This document shows, in pieces, positions 26,797-35,373 of a stretch of DNA of 64,000 bases. The translations under genes and the position numbers were made by a program. Within the stretch, counting starts at the first letter, position 1; each line of letters starts with the position of its first letter. The notes under the pieces are model-generated. The model saw only the letters and a list, made by a program, of their open reading frames with translations, was not told the DNA's origin and made no database searches. This DNA comes from JTS-RE37 sp041744575. GTDB taxonomy: Bacteria > Bacteroidota > Bacteroidia > Flavobacteriales > Flavobacteriaceae. Location: assembly GCA_041744575.1 (NCBI GenBank), contig JBGTKP010000002.1, positions 1 to 64,000 of the forward strand, written 5' to 3'.

Positions 26797-27003
26797 GTCA
26801 AACATTACGGCCATCAGAAAACCTTGATATTCAATTCCCTTAACCGGGCGAAGTTAAACGCCGGGCCAAAGGCCTGACCAGATCTCTGCGGCTGTATCCG
26901 ATCCGGCAGCATTGCCGCAAGGATGTAATTGACGAATAGTGATTCCACAATTTTATTATCCCGTATTCTTTTCCTATTTTTCATTACCAATACAATGGCA
27001 GGC

Positions 27004-28773
27004 ATGCAAGAACCCACACGATTATTCGACTTCCCGCGGTACCAGCTCGATCATTTCAATATGGATAAATCCCTTGTCACTAAGTTGCAGGGTAAATGGG
27101 AATCCATCTCGAGCAGGGAATATGTAGAGAACGCAAATGCCATCAGCAGGGGGTTGTTGCGATTGGGTGTAAAAGCCGGGGATAAGATCGCCGTCATCAC
27201 CATGACCAACAGAACCGAATGGCACGTACTGGATATTGGCACTTTACAGGTTGGCGCCCAGAATGTGCCCATTTACCCTACCATTGCCGAACAGGATTAT
27301 GAATATATTCTCAATCATTCGGGAGCCATCTATTGTTTTGTTTCCTGCGGCGAGGTTCTGGAAAAAGTAAATGCGATCAGATCCAATGTGCCGGCCATGC
27401 GGGAAGTATATTCCTTTGACATGCTGGAGGGTTGCAAAAACTGGTCCGAAGTTCTGGAACTTGGGCAGGACAAGTCCGGTCAGGAAGAAGTCCAACTGAG
27501 AATGGACGCCATACAACCTTTGGATCTGGCGACGATTATTTATACTTCGGGTACTACAGGAAAGCCAAAAGGTGTCATGTTATCCCATGACAATATCGTC
27601 TCTAATGTGCTTTCCAGCAAAAAACGCGTCCCTTTTGAACAGGGAAGTCTTTCCCTGAGTTTCCTGCCCATCTGTCATATTTTCGAGCGGATGATTACAT
27701 ATTTGTACCAATACTGCGGGATCACAATTTATTTCGGGGAAGGTCTGGACAAAATAGGAGACAACATGAGGGAGGTGAAACCCAACGTGATGACCGTGGT
27801 CCCAAGATTGCTGGAAAAAGTATATGAAAGGATTATTACGAAAGGCGGTGAGCTCCGTGGAATAAAAAGGAAACTGTTCTTCTGGGCTGTTGATCTGGGG
27901 CTGAAATTTGAACCCTACGGCACCAATGGATGGTGGTATGAAGCCCGGCTGCGTGTGGCGAGACAACTCATTTTCTCAAAATGGAAGGACGGCCTTGGCG
28001 GGAATCTCGAAACTATGGTCTCCGGAAGTGCTGCCCTGCAACCAAGGCTGGCGAGAATATTTGGCGCGGCAGACATTCCGGTAATGGAAGGGTATGGCCT
28101 GACAGAAACCTCCCCGGTAATATCAGTCAATGACGCACGTGATCATGGATGGAAGATAGGAACTGTTGGAAAGCCCATAGAGGGAGTGGAGGTTAGAATC
28201 GCAGGTGATGGCGAAATTTTATGCAAGGGGCCCAATGTAATGATGGGATATTATAATGAGCCGCAAAAGACAGAAGAAGTTTTAAAGGAGGGATTCTTTT
28301 TTACCGGCGATATAGGCGAAATTGACGCAGAGGGTTTTTTGAAAATTACCGACAGAAAAAAAGAAATGTTCAAAACCTCGGGCGGAAAATATGTTGCCCC
28401 GCAACTGCTTGAGAATAAATTAAAACAATCACGATTTATAGAGCAGGTCATGGTGATAGGAGACGGTGAAAAAATGCCTGCGGCTTTTATACAACCCAAT
28501 TTTGAATTTGTCGCTTCCTGGGCAAAAAAACACGGAATTTCTGTCGGGAAACCGTCCGAGATGGTCAGGGATAAAGCTATTGTCGAACGGCTTCAGCAGG
28601 AGGTGGATCTCGCCAATGAACAATTTGCGCACTGGGAAAAGATCAAGCAATTCCGGTTGACCCCGGATGATTGGTCCGTAGAGGCCGGCCACCTCACACC
28701 TACCATGAAGCTGAAGCGTAAGGAGGTCAAGCAGAAATACCTCCAATTGTATAATGAAATCTACGGGCACTGA
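27004..28773 (+). CDS. fadD: Long-chain acyl-CoA synthetase (AMP-forming)
   Basis: A 589-residue ANL-superfamily enzyme that activates fatty acids with ATP and CoA. The P-loop-like motif YTSGTTGKPKGVMLSH is near residue 180, the adenylate-binding GYGLTETSP near 365, and the hinge and catalytic end TGDIGEIDAEGFLKITDRKK near 435-455, followed by TSGGKYVAPQLLE. Start choice: ATG 27004 begins MQEPTRLFDFPRYQ, which matches the family N-terminus; ATG 26995 and a further upstream start at 26929 are alternatives. It lies upstream of the beta-oxidation genes and probably feeds them acyl-CoA. The symbol is by function, not proven orthology. Confidence 0.92.
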   Translation: MQEPTRLFDFPRYQLDHFNMDKSLVTKLQGKWESISSREYVENANAISRGLLRLGVKAGDKIAVITMTNRTEWHVLDIGTLQVGAQNVPIYPTIAEQDYEYILNHSGAIYCFVSCGEVLEKVNAIRSNVPAMREVYSFDMLEGCKNWSEVLELGQDKSGQEEVQLRMDAIQPLDLATIIYTSGTTGKPKGVMLSHDNIVSNVLSSKKRVPFEQGSLSLSFLPICHIFERMITYLYQYCGITIYFGEGLDKIGDNMREVKPNVMTVVPRLLEKVYERIITKGGELRGIKRKLFFWAVDLGLKFEPYGTNGWWYEARLRVARQLIFSKWKDGLGGNLETMVSGSAALQPRLARIFGAADIPVMEGYGLTETSPVISVNDARDHGWKIGTVGKPIEGVEVRIAGDGEILCKGPNVMMGYYNEPQKTEEVLKEGFFFTGDIGEIDAEGFLKITDRKKEMFKTSGGKYVAPQLLENKLKQSRFIEQVMVIGDGEKMPAAFIQPNFEFVASWAKKHGISVGKPSEMVRDKAIVERLQQEVDLANEQFAHWEKIKQFRLTPDDWSVEAGHLTPTMKLKRKEVKQKYLQLYNEIYGH

Positions 28774-28875
28774 TCAGCACTCCTTCCCGGGGAAGAAAGA
28801 CGCCTGATCCCATCCCAGAATAAACAGCGGATTTCTTTCAACCCCACCCCTTGTAATTCACCGATTATTTCCAAA

Positions 28876-28899
28876 ATTTATTATGCACGCATAATAAAT
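28876..28899. promoter_or_regulatory. Palindromic operator for the MarR regulator
   Basis: Arms ATTTATTATGC (28876-28886) and GCATAATAAAT (28889-28899) are perfect 11-base inverted copies with AC between them. The site ends five bases before the -7 box at 28905 and covers the -33 position, so a bound dimer should block transcription. Twofold AT-rich sites of this size are typical for MarR repressors. The palindrome is seen; binding is inferred. Confidence 0.75.
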
Positions 28900-28904
28900 A
28901 TTCG

Positions 28905-28912
28905 TATATTTG
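28905..28912 (+). promoter_or_regulatory. -7 box of the marR-fad operon
   Basis: TATATTTG matches TAnnTTTG exactly and ends five bases before the ATG at 28918. The transcript would therefore start at or beside the start codon. No -33 TTG is present; that region is occupied by the palindromic operator. Confidence 0.65.
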
Positions 28913-28917
28913 AGATT

Positions 28918-29370
28918 ATGAAGGAAATAACTATAGATTACGCCCTTCGGGCTACCTGGCAGGCCGTCGCCAGGATGTACAATGAAGAGGCTAAAACCTT
29001 CGAAAGCACAATGGCCGTAGGGTTTACCCTTTTGAGCATAGATCCTAAAACAGGGACTCCTTCGACTGCCCTGGGGCCAAAGATGGGCATGGAAGCCACC
29101 AGCCTTTCCCGTATCCTTAAAAGCATGGAAGAAAAAGGCCTTATTGAGCGAAAACCCAACCCTAATGACGGCCGCGGTGTCCTTATCCATCTGACAGGTT
29201 TCGGTCTGGAAAAGAGAAAGGACTCAAAGGATGCCGTTATCAGGTTCAATGAAGCGATCAGGGCACAGGTTCCTGCAGAAAAATTGGCTGTTTTTTTTGA
29301 AGTCACAGATGCCATCGATCAGATCATAGCCGAAAAAAAAATTTTTAGTAAAGACACATCAACTAATTAA
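28918..29370 (+). CDS. MarR family transcriptional regulator
   Basis: A 150-residue winged-helix protein. The DNA-binding part covers about residues 30-100: VGFTLLSIDPKTGTPSTALG, MEATSLSRILKSMEEKGLIE as the recognition helix region, and RKPNPNDGRGVLIHLTGFG as the wing. The N- and C-terminal helices form the dimer interface. The usual MarR length is about 140-160. The gene is first in the operon, three bases before fadN, and follows a palindrome that covers its own promoter, so autorepression relieved by a fatty acyl-CoA ligand is the natural model. B. subtilis uses a TetR-type FadR for the same operon, so the regulator differs. Confidence 0.93.
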   Translation: MKEITIDYALRATWQAVARMYNEEAKTFESTMAVGFTLLSIDPKTGTPSTALGPKMGMEATSLSRILKSMEEKGLIERKPNPNDGRGVLIHLTGFGLEKRKDSKDAVIRFNEAIRAQVPAEKLAVFFEVTDAIDQIIAEKKIFSKDTSTN

Positions 29371-29373
29371 TCC

Positions 29374-31779
29374 ATGAACAAACATATAAACAGGGTAGCT
29401 GTCATAGGTTCCGGGATCATGGGCAGTGGGATCGCCTGCCACTTTGCCAACATTGGAGTGGAGGTTTTGCTTTTGGATATTTTGCCCAGAGAACTGACGC
29501 CAAAAGAAGAGGCGCTCGGTTTGACGTTTAAGGATAAGGTGGTGCGAAACCGACTCGTCAATGATTCCCTGGCCAGTGCACTCAAATCGAAACCCTCCCC
29601 CATTTACCATCCGGATTTCGCAAAACGGATCACCACAGGTAATATAGAAGATGATATCCGGTTAGTTGCCCGTGTTGATTGGATCATTGAAGTGGTGGTT
29701 GAGCGACTGGACATTAAAAAGCAAGTTTTTGATCAGCTTGAAAAACACAGGACACAGGGAACACTTATCTCTTCCAATACCTCAGGCATTCCCATTGCAT
29801 TTATGAGCGAAGGCCGATCCCCGGATTTTCAGTCCCATTTTTGCGGAACGCATTTTTTCAATCCGGCCCGTTATTTGAAATTATTTGAAATTATTCCCGG
29901 TCCCGAAACATCCCCTGATGTCATTAGTTTCTTAGGCGAATACGGAGAGAAATTTTTAGGTAAAACCACCGTGATCGCCAGGGATACCCCCGCATTTATT
30001 GGAAACAGGATAGGCATATTCAGTATTCAGAGCCTGTTTCACATGGTAGGCGAACTTGGTCTAACTGTGGAAGATGTTGACAAACTCACCGGACCAATGA
30101 TCGGCAGACCAAAGTCGGCTACCTTCAGAACCGTTGATGTTGTAGGCCTCGACACCCTGGTGCATGTTGCCAACGGAATCTATGAAAATTGCCCGGAGGA
30201 TGAACGCCTTGACCTATTTAAACTGCCGGATTTTATCAGAAAAATGGTTGATAATAAATGGCTGGGGAGTAAAACAGGTCAGGGGTTTTATAAAAAGGTC
30301 ACCCAGCCGGACGGAAAGAGCGAAATCCTTGGGTTGGATCTCCAAACCATGGAATACAGACCAAAGAAGAGCAGCAAGTTTCCCACCCTCGAGCAAACCA
30401 AAACCATAGAAAATGTACCGGAGAGATTTCCTGTTTTGGTGGAAGGAAAGGATAAGGCAGGGGAATTTTACCGAAAGAGTTTCGGTTCATTATTTGCCTA
30501 CGTTTCTCACAGAATTCCTGAAATAACCTCCGAGCTGTACAAAATTGATGATGCCATGAAAGCGGGATTTGGATGGGAACAGGGACCTTTCGAAGTGTGG
30601 GACGCCGTGGGCCTTGATCACGGGCTGCAGTTGATAGAGGAGGAGCAATTAACGGCAGCAGCCTGGGTGAAGGAGATGAAGGAGGCCGGGGTCAACTCAT
30701 TTTACAGCATAGAGGATGGCGCCTCCTATTATTATGATATTTCGAAAAAAGAGATGGTAAAGGTACCGGGGCAGGATGCCTTTATTATCCTCGACAATAT
30801 CCGCAAGACCTCGGAGGTTTATAAAAATAAGGATGTTGTTATTGAGGATCTTGGAGACGGGATTCTCAACCTCGAGTTTCAGTCCAAAATGAATACCATC
30901 GGTGCAGATGTTCTTACAGGTATTAATAAGGCTATCGATCTGGCTGAGAAAGATTTTCAAGGGTTGGTAGTGGGCAATCAGGGTCCTAATTTCTCTGTGG
31001 GAGCCAATATTGGGATGATCTTTATGCTGGCTGTTGAACAGGAGTATGAAGAGATGGAGATGGCCGTAAAACGGTTTCAGGATACAATGATGAGGATGCG
31101 CTATTCTTCGATCCCGACCGTGGCAGCACCCCATGGAATGTGCCTGGGCGGAGGATGCGAGTTGTCTCTTCATGCCGACATGGTCGTTGCGGCTGCGGAA
31201 ACCTATATAGGCCTTGTGGAATTCGGCGTGGGAATTATACCAGGGGGTGGCGGGTCTAAGGAGATGACCCTTCGCGCTTCGGATACTTTCCGTAAAAATG
31301 ATGTGGAACTCAATGTATTGCAGGAATATTTCCTGACCATAGGGATGGCTAAGGTTTCCACTTCTGCCTATGAGGCTTTTGACTTAGGGGTCCTACAGAA
31401 AGGCAAAGACAAGATCGTTGTTAACAAAGATCGTCAGATAGCGACCGCTAAACAATATGCAAAATTGATGGCAGAAAAGGGGTATACGAAACCTGTGCCA
31501 AGAAAAGATATCAAAGTGCTCGGAAAACAGGCTCTGGGCATGTTTTTGGTAGGGACCGATGCCATGCAGGCAGGTAATTATATTTCAGAACATGATAAAA
31601 AGATTGCCAATAAGTTGGCTTATGTAATGGCCGGAGGTGACCTTTCCGAAGCAAGTTATGTAAGCGAGCAGTATTTACTTGATCTGGAACGGGAAGCATT
31701 TCTTTCTCTTTGTTCGGAACGGAAGACCCTTGAAAGAATTCAGCACATGCTGAAAACGGGTAAACCTCTTCGGAACTAA
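29374..31779 (+). CDS. fadN: 3-hydroxyacyl-CoA dehydrogenase/enoyl-CoA hydratase, FadN type
   Basis: An 801-residue bifunctional beta-oxidation enzyme. The dehydrogenase domain comes first, with the NAD site VIGSGIMGSGIACHFANIG at about 10-28, the conserved GTHFFNPARYLKLFEII and DTPAFIGNRIG. The hydratase/isomerase part comes second (about 490-690), with VVGNQGPNFSVGANIGMIFM and the oxyanion/active-site segment PHGMCLGGGCELSLHADMVV then GVGIIPGGGGSKE. This order is the reverse of E. coli FadB (hydratase first) and equals B. subtilis FadN in order and size. It is co-transcribed with the MarR gene; the thiolase gene follows after 215 bases. Confidence 0.94.
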   Translation: MNKHINRVAVIGSGIMGSGIACHFANIGVEVLLLDILPRELTPKEEALGLTFKDKVVRNRLVNDSLASALKSKPSPIYHPDFAKRITTGNIEDDIRLVARVDWIIEVVVERLDIKKQVFDQLEKHRTQGTLISSNTSGIPIAFMSEGRSPDFQSHFCGTHFFNPARYLKLFEIIPGPETSPDVISFLGEYGEKFLGKTTVIARDTPAFIGNRIGIFSIQSLFHMVGELGLTVEDVDKLTGPMIGRPKSATFRTVDVVGLDTLVHVANGIYENCPEDERLDLFKLPDFIRKMVDNKWLGSKTGQGFYKKVTQPDGKSEILGLDLQTMEYRPKKSSKFPTLEQTKTIENVPERFPVLVEGKDKAGEFYRKSFGSLFAYVSHRIPEITSELYKIDDAMKAGFGWEQGPFEVWDAVGLDHGLQLIEEEQLTAAAWVKEMKEAGVNSFYSIEDGASYYYDISKKEMVKVPGQDAFIILDNIRKTSEVYKNKDVVIEDLGDGILNLEFQSKMNTIGADVLTGINKAIDLAEKDFQGLVVGNQGPNFSVGANIGMIFMLAVEQEYEEMEMAVKRFQDTMMRMRYSSIPTVAAPHGMCLGGGCELSLHADMVVAAAETYIGLVEFGVGIIPGGGGSKEMTLRASDTFRKNDVELNVLQEYFLTIGMAKVSTSAYEAFDLGVLQKGKDKIVVNKDRQIATAKQYAKLMAEKGYTKPVPRKDIKVLGKQALGMFLVGTDAMQAGNYISEHDKKIANKLAYVMAGGDLSEASYVSEQYLLDLEREAFLSLCSERKTLERIQHMLKTGKPLRN

Positions 31780-31876
31780 GGTGGGCAGGAAGACAAATAC
31801 AGCCAGAATCAAGTATTGTGGTATTGCTTAGAAATCCGACCCCTATAAGCAGCGCATGAAATCCAAAAACAGGTCA

Positions 31877-31893
31877 TTGACAGATAATGTCAA
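31877..31893. repeat. Inverted repeat upstream of the thiolase gene
   Basis: TTGACA (31877-31882) and TGTCAA (31888-31893) are perfect 6-base inverted copies around GATAA, in the 215-base gap between fadN and fadA. It could be an operator or a small RNA stem. It shares no sequence with the MarR palindrome. Six-base arms can arise by chance. Confidence 0.3.
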
Positions 31894-31994
31894 AGGAAAT
31901 TAGCAGGAAAATGCCCGAACCATTGATTTCTATGGAAGAAAATATCATTCCGAGACTCTGAATGCCCGGGATCTGATTTATAAAACTTTGAGAA

Positions 31995-33185
31995 ATGAAA
32001 GCAGCATATATCGTTAAAGCTTATCGAACAGCCGTAGGAAAAGCGCCCAGGGGGTTGTTCCGTTTCAAAAGGCCGGATGAACTGGCCGCTGAAACTATCG
32101 ACTACATGATGAAGCAGCTCCCGCAACTGGATAAAAAGAGGATCGATGATGTCATTGTTGGCAATGCCATGCCTGAAGCGGAACAAGGCCTCAATATGGC
32201 CCGCCTGATCTCGCTGATGGGTCTTGAAATTGAGGATGTCCCCGGTGTAACCGTAAACCGTTATTGCGCCTCAGGGATTGAGACCATCGGGATTGCTTCA
32301 GCCAAAATTCAGGCGGGAATGGCAGATTGCATCATTGCCGGCGGGGCCGAAAGCATGAGTTATATTCCAATGGGAGGTTATAAGCCCACGCCGGATTACG
32401 CAACGGCCAAGGCAGGACATGAAGACTACTACTGGGGAATGGGACTGACTGCCGAGGCAGTCGCCAAACAATTCAAGGTTTCAAGGGATGATCAGGATGC
32501 CTTTGCCTATAACAGCCACATAAAGGCCCTCAAAGCTCAGTCTGAGGACCGGTTTCAGGAGCAGATCGTTCCGATAGAAATCGCGCATACTTTTGTTAAC
32601 CCTTCAGGGCAAAAAGAAACCGTCAATTATACCGTTTCCAAGGATGAAGGTCCCAGGTCCGACACAACGCTGGAAGCTTTGGCCAAGCTCCGTCCTGTAT
32701 TTGCTGCAGACGGCACTGTAACTGCAGGGAATTCTTCCCAGATGAGTGACGGTGCTGCCTTCGTGCTCGTTATGAGTGAAACCATGGTAAAGGAAATGAA
32801 TCTGGAACCAATTGCCCGGCTGGTCAACTATGCAGCAGCCGGCGTTGAACCGAGGATCATGGGAATCGGCCCAGTAAAAGCGATTCCCAAGGCCTTAAAA
32901 CAAGCTGGCTTAAAACAGGATGACATCCGACTGATAGAATTAAATGAAGCTTTTGCCTCACAATCATTGGCCGTCATCAGGGAATTACAATTGGATGATT
33001 CCATCGTCAACGTCAATGGCGGAGCCATCGCCCTTGGTCATCCTCTGGGTTGTACCGGCGCCAAATTATCCGTCCAGCTCTTTGATGAAATGCGGAAGAA
33101 GGGAATGAAGGGAAAATTTGGAATGGTTACCATGTGCGTGGGAACAGGTCAGGGTGCCGCCGGGATATTTGAATTTTTATCATAA
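31995..33185 (+). CDS. fadA: Acetyl-CoA acyltransferase (3-ketoacyl-CoA thiolase)
   Basis: A 396-residue thiolase that cleaves 3-ketoacyl-CoA with CoA in the last step of beta-oxidation. Active residues are all in place: Cys91 in NRYCASGIETI for the acyl intermediate, His349 in NGGAIALGHPLGCTGAKL and Cys381 in MCVGTGQGAAG for the proton relay. The length is that of the family. The gene stands between fadN and fadE with gaps of 215 and 227 bases, large enough for internal promoters, though none of consensus type was found. Confidence 0.96.
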   Translation: MKAAYIVKAYRTAVGKAPRGLFRFKRPDELAAETIDYMMKQLPQLDKKRIDDVIVGNAMPEAEQGLNMARLISLMGLEIEDVPGVTVNRYCASGIETIGIASAKIQAGMADCIIAGGAESMSYIPMGGYKPTPDYATAKAGHEDYYWGMGLTAEAVAKQFKVSRDDQDAFAYNSHIKALKAQSEDRFQEQIVPIEIAHTFVNPSGQKETVNYTVSKDEGPRSDTTLEALAKLRPVFAADGTVTAGNSSQMSDGAAFVLVMSETMVKEMNLEPIARLVNYAAAGVEPRIMGIGPVKAIPKALKQAGLKQDDIRLIELNEAFASQSLAVIRELQLDDSIVNVNGGAIALGHPLGCTGAKLSVQLFDEMRKKGMKGKFGMVTMCVGTGQGAAGIFEFLS

Positions 33186-33412
33186 TTGAACAGTGCCGGA
33201 TACCTTGCAATGAAGGTTTGTCGGTCGTTTAAAGGTTCATTCCCCAAACCTGAAAAACGTCTAAATACATACGGCAGAAAAAATATATTAAACAACATAA
33301 AGTAGGTAGAAAGAAACATTCTGGACCAACCCTGAAGGATGAAAGCCAGAGAGTGGCATCTGAAAGGCAGTATTACTTTCTTAGTTATTAATTAAATTAA
33401 AATCGAGTAAAG

Positions 33413-35233
33413 ATGGGTGTGCAAACGACAACAGATGATTTGGTAAGAGGGGGTCAATTCCTTGTCAGGGAAACCCCTTGTGAAGCTATTTTTACCCTGG
33501 AAGATCTTTCAGAGGAACAGCAGATGATGCGCGACAGTACCAAGGAATTCGTAAACAGGGAGCTTTGGGCCCATTGGGAGCGTTTTGAAAAGAAGGACTA
33601 TGCTTATACCGAGGCATGTATGCGGAAGGCGGGGGAACTTGGCCTGCTGGGGGTAGCCGTTCCGGAATCCTATGGCGGTCTGGGATTGGGTTTCGTTTCC
33701 ACAATGCTCGTCTGCGATTACATTTCAGGGGCTACGGGCTCTTTCAGTACGGCATTTGGCGCTCATACTGGTATTGGCACCATGCCCATTACCCTCTACG
33801 GGACCGAGGAGCAGAAACAGAAATACGTCCCCAAACTGGCTTCAGGGGAATGGTTCGGAGCCTATTGCCTCACTGAGCCCGGGGCCGGCTCTGATGCAAA
33901 TTCCGGTAAAACGAGCGCTGTACTGTCAGCCGATAAAAAGTCCTATCGGATCAACGGCCAGAAAATGTGGATCTCGAATGCCGGGTTTTGTAACCTTTTC
34001 ATTGTTTTTGCAAGGATAGAAAATGATAAATATATCACCGGCTTCCTTGTCGAGAACGAAGCCTCTAACGGTATTAGCCTGGGAGAGGAAGAAAAAAAAC
34101 TAGGGATACATTCGTCCTCTACCCGGCAAGTATTCTTCAACGATACCAAAGTACCTGTAGAAAACATGCTTTCCGACCGCGGGAATGGTTTTAAAATTGC
34201 CATGAATGCTCTTAACATAGGACGAATCAAATTAGCCGCGGCTTGTCTGGAGGCCCAGCGAAGGGTTATTACCGAAGCTGTCAGGTATGCCTCTGATCGC
34301 GTTCAGTTTGGTACCCCGATCATACAATTTGAAGCCATGAAGTCTAAAATAGCCCAAATGGCCACCAATGCCTACGCCGGAGATGCTGCCTGTTACAGAG
34401 CTGCAGGAAATATAGAAGATCGTATTGCTTTAAGGGAATCAGAAGGCAACCCGCATCATGAAGCGGAATTAAAAGGGGTCGAAGAATATGCAATAGAATG
34501 CTCCCTGCTAAAAGTAGCTGTATCGGAGGACTTACAACAAGTGACAGATGAGGGGATTCAGATCTTTGGAGGAATGGGATTCAGTGCGGATGCGCCCATG
34601 GAAAAGGCCTGGCGGGATGCACGGATAGCCCGTATTTATGAAGGTACCAATGAGATTAACCGAATGCTTGCGGTGGGAATGCTTGTGAAAAAAGCGCTAA
34701 AGGGGCATGTGGACCTTTTGGGTCCCGCCACCGCTGTGGGCGAAGAACTTATGGGCGTACCCGAATTATATGTATCCGATGATTCCGAGTTTTTTTCTGA
34801 AGAAAAGGACTTATTGGCCAGGATGAAAAAAGTCTTCCTGATGATCGCGGGAAGCGCTGTAAAGAAGTTTGGACCTGACCTGGAAAGCCATCAACAAGTG
34901 GTTTTGGCCGTTTCTGATATCCTTATTGAAGTGTACATGTGCGAATCTGTGATCCTGCGTACAGAGAAAAATGTAAAGCGCTTTGGACAAGAGTCACAGG
35001 ATGCCCAAATTGCCATGAGCCAACTTTATTTGTACGATGCTGTTGACATCGTAATAAAGAAAGGAAAAGAAGCCATAGTTTCTTTCACCGAAGGTGATGA
35101 ACAGCGTATGCTGTTGATGGGTCTGAAAAGATTTACCAGATATGGCTCTCATCCTAATGTGGCCGCTCTCCGCAATAAAATAGCAGACAAGGTTGCCTCC
35201 CAAAAGGGCTATACCTTCGATATGCTTAGATAG
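33413..35233 (+). CDS. fadE: Acyl-CoA dehydrogenase, FadE/VLCAD type
   Basis: A 606-residue flavoenzyme for the first oxidation step of beta-oxidation. The flavin/acyl segments are CLTEPGAGSDANSGKT (near residue 152) and MWISNAGFCNLFIVFARI (near 185). The catalytic base is expected at Glu410 of RIYEGTNEINRML. About 180 further residues after the core form the extra helical domain found in VLCAD-type enzymes, so long-chain substrates are likely. B. subtilis FadE is of similar size and holds the same third place in fadNAE. It is the last gene of the fatty acid cluster. Confidence 0.94.
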   Translation: MGVQTTTDDLVRGGQFLVRETPCEAIFTLEDLSEEQQMMRDSTKEFVNRELWAHWERFEKKDYAYTEACMRKAGELGLLGVAVPESYGGLGLGFVSTMLVCDYISGATGSFSTAFGAHTGIGTMPITLYGTEEQKQKYVPKLASGEWFGAYCLTEPGAGSDANSGKTSAVLSADKKSYRINGQKMWISNAGFCNLFIVFARIENDKYITGFLVENEASNGISLGEEEKKLGIHSSSTRQVFFNDTKVPVENMLSDRGNGFKIAMNALNIGRIKLAAACLEAQRRVITEAVRYASDRVQFGTPIIQFEAMKSKIAQMATNAYAGDAACYRAAGNIEDRIALRESEGNPHHEAELKGVEEYAIECSLLKVAVSEDLQQVTDEGIQIFGGMGFSADAPMEKAWRDARIARIYEGTNEINRMLAVGMLVKKALKGHVDLLGPATAVGEELMGVPELYVSDDSEFFSEEKDLLARMKKVFLMIAGSAVKKFGPDLESHQQVVLAVSDILIEVYMCESVILRTEKNVKRFGQESQDAQIAMSQLYLYDAVDIVIKKGKEAIVSFTEGDEQRMLLMGLKRFTRYGSHPNVAALRNKIADKVASQKGYTFDMLR

Positions 35234-35361
35234 ACCTTGGAGTGCCTGCGGTTTTTTTTTAACGAATACTCTTTCCGGGAGCATGCCGGATTCGGAATTG
35301 GCTGTTCTTCCAAACCGTTTATTGGATGGAAAGTAAGATTGGCTGATAGTCCCGCTTTACT

Positions 35362-35369
35362 TACATTTA
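35362..35369 (+). promoter_or_regulatory. Candidate -7 box of the PLP decarboxylase gene
   Basis: TACATTTA is one base off TAnnTTTG. It ends four bases before the ATG at 35374, so the mRNA would be leaderless. Only the -7 box is visible. Confidence 0.35.
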
Positions 35370-35373
35370 CCGC

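Noticed and set aside
26814..27017. Short minus-strand frame between purL and fadD
   Set aside because: It has no recognisable protein features and overlaps the fadD start; likely chance.
33186..33412. Gap before fadE with a TCTGG...CCAGA hairpin
   Set aside because: The stem has only five bases and no T tract; not enough to call a terminator or riboswitch.
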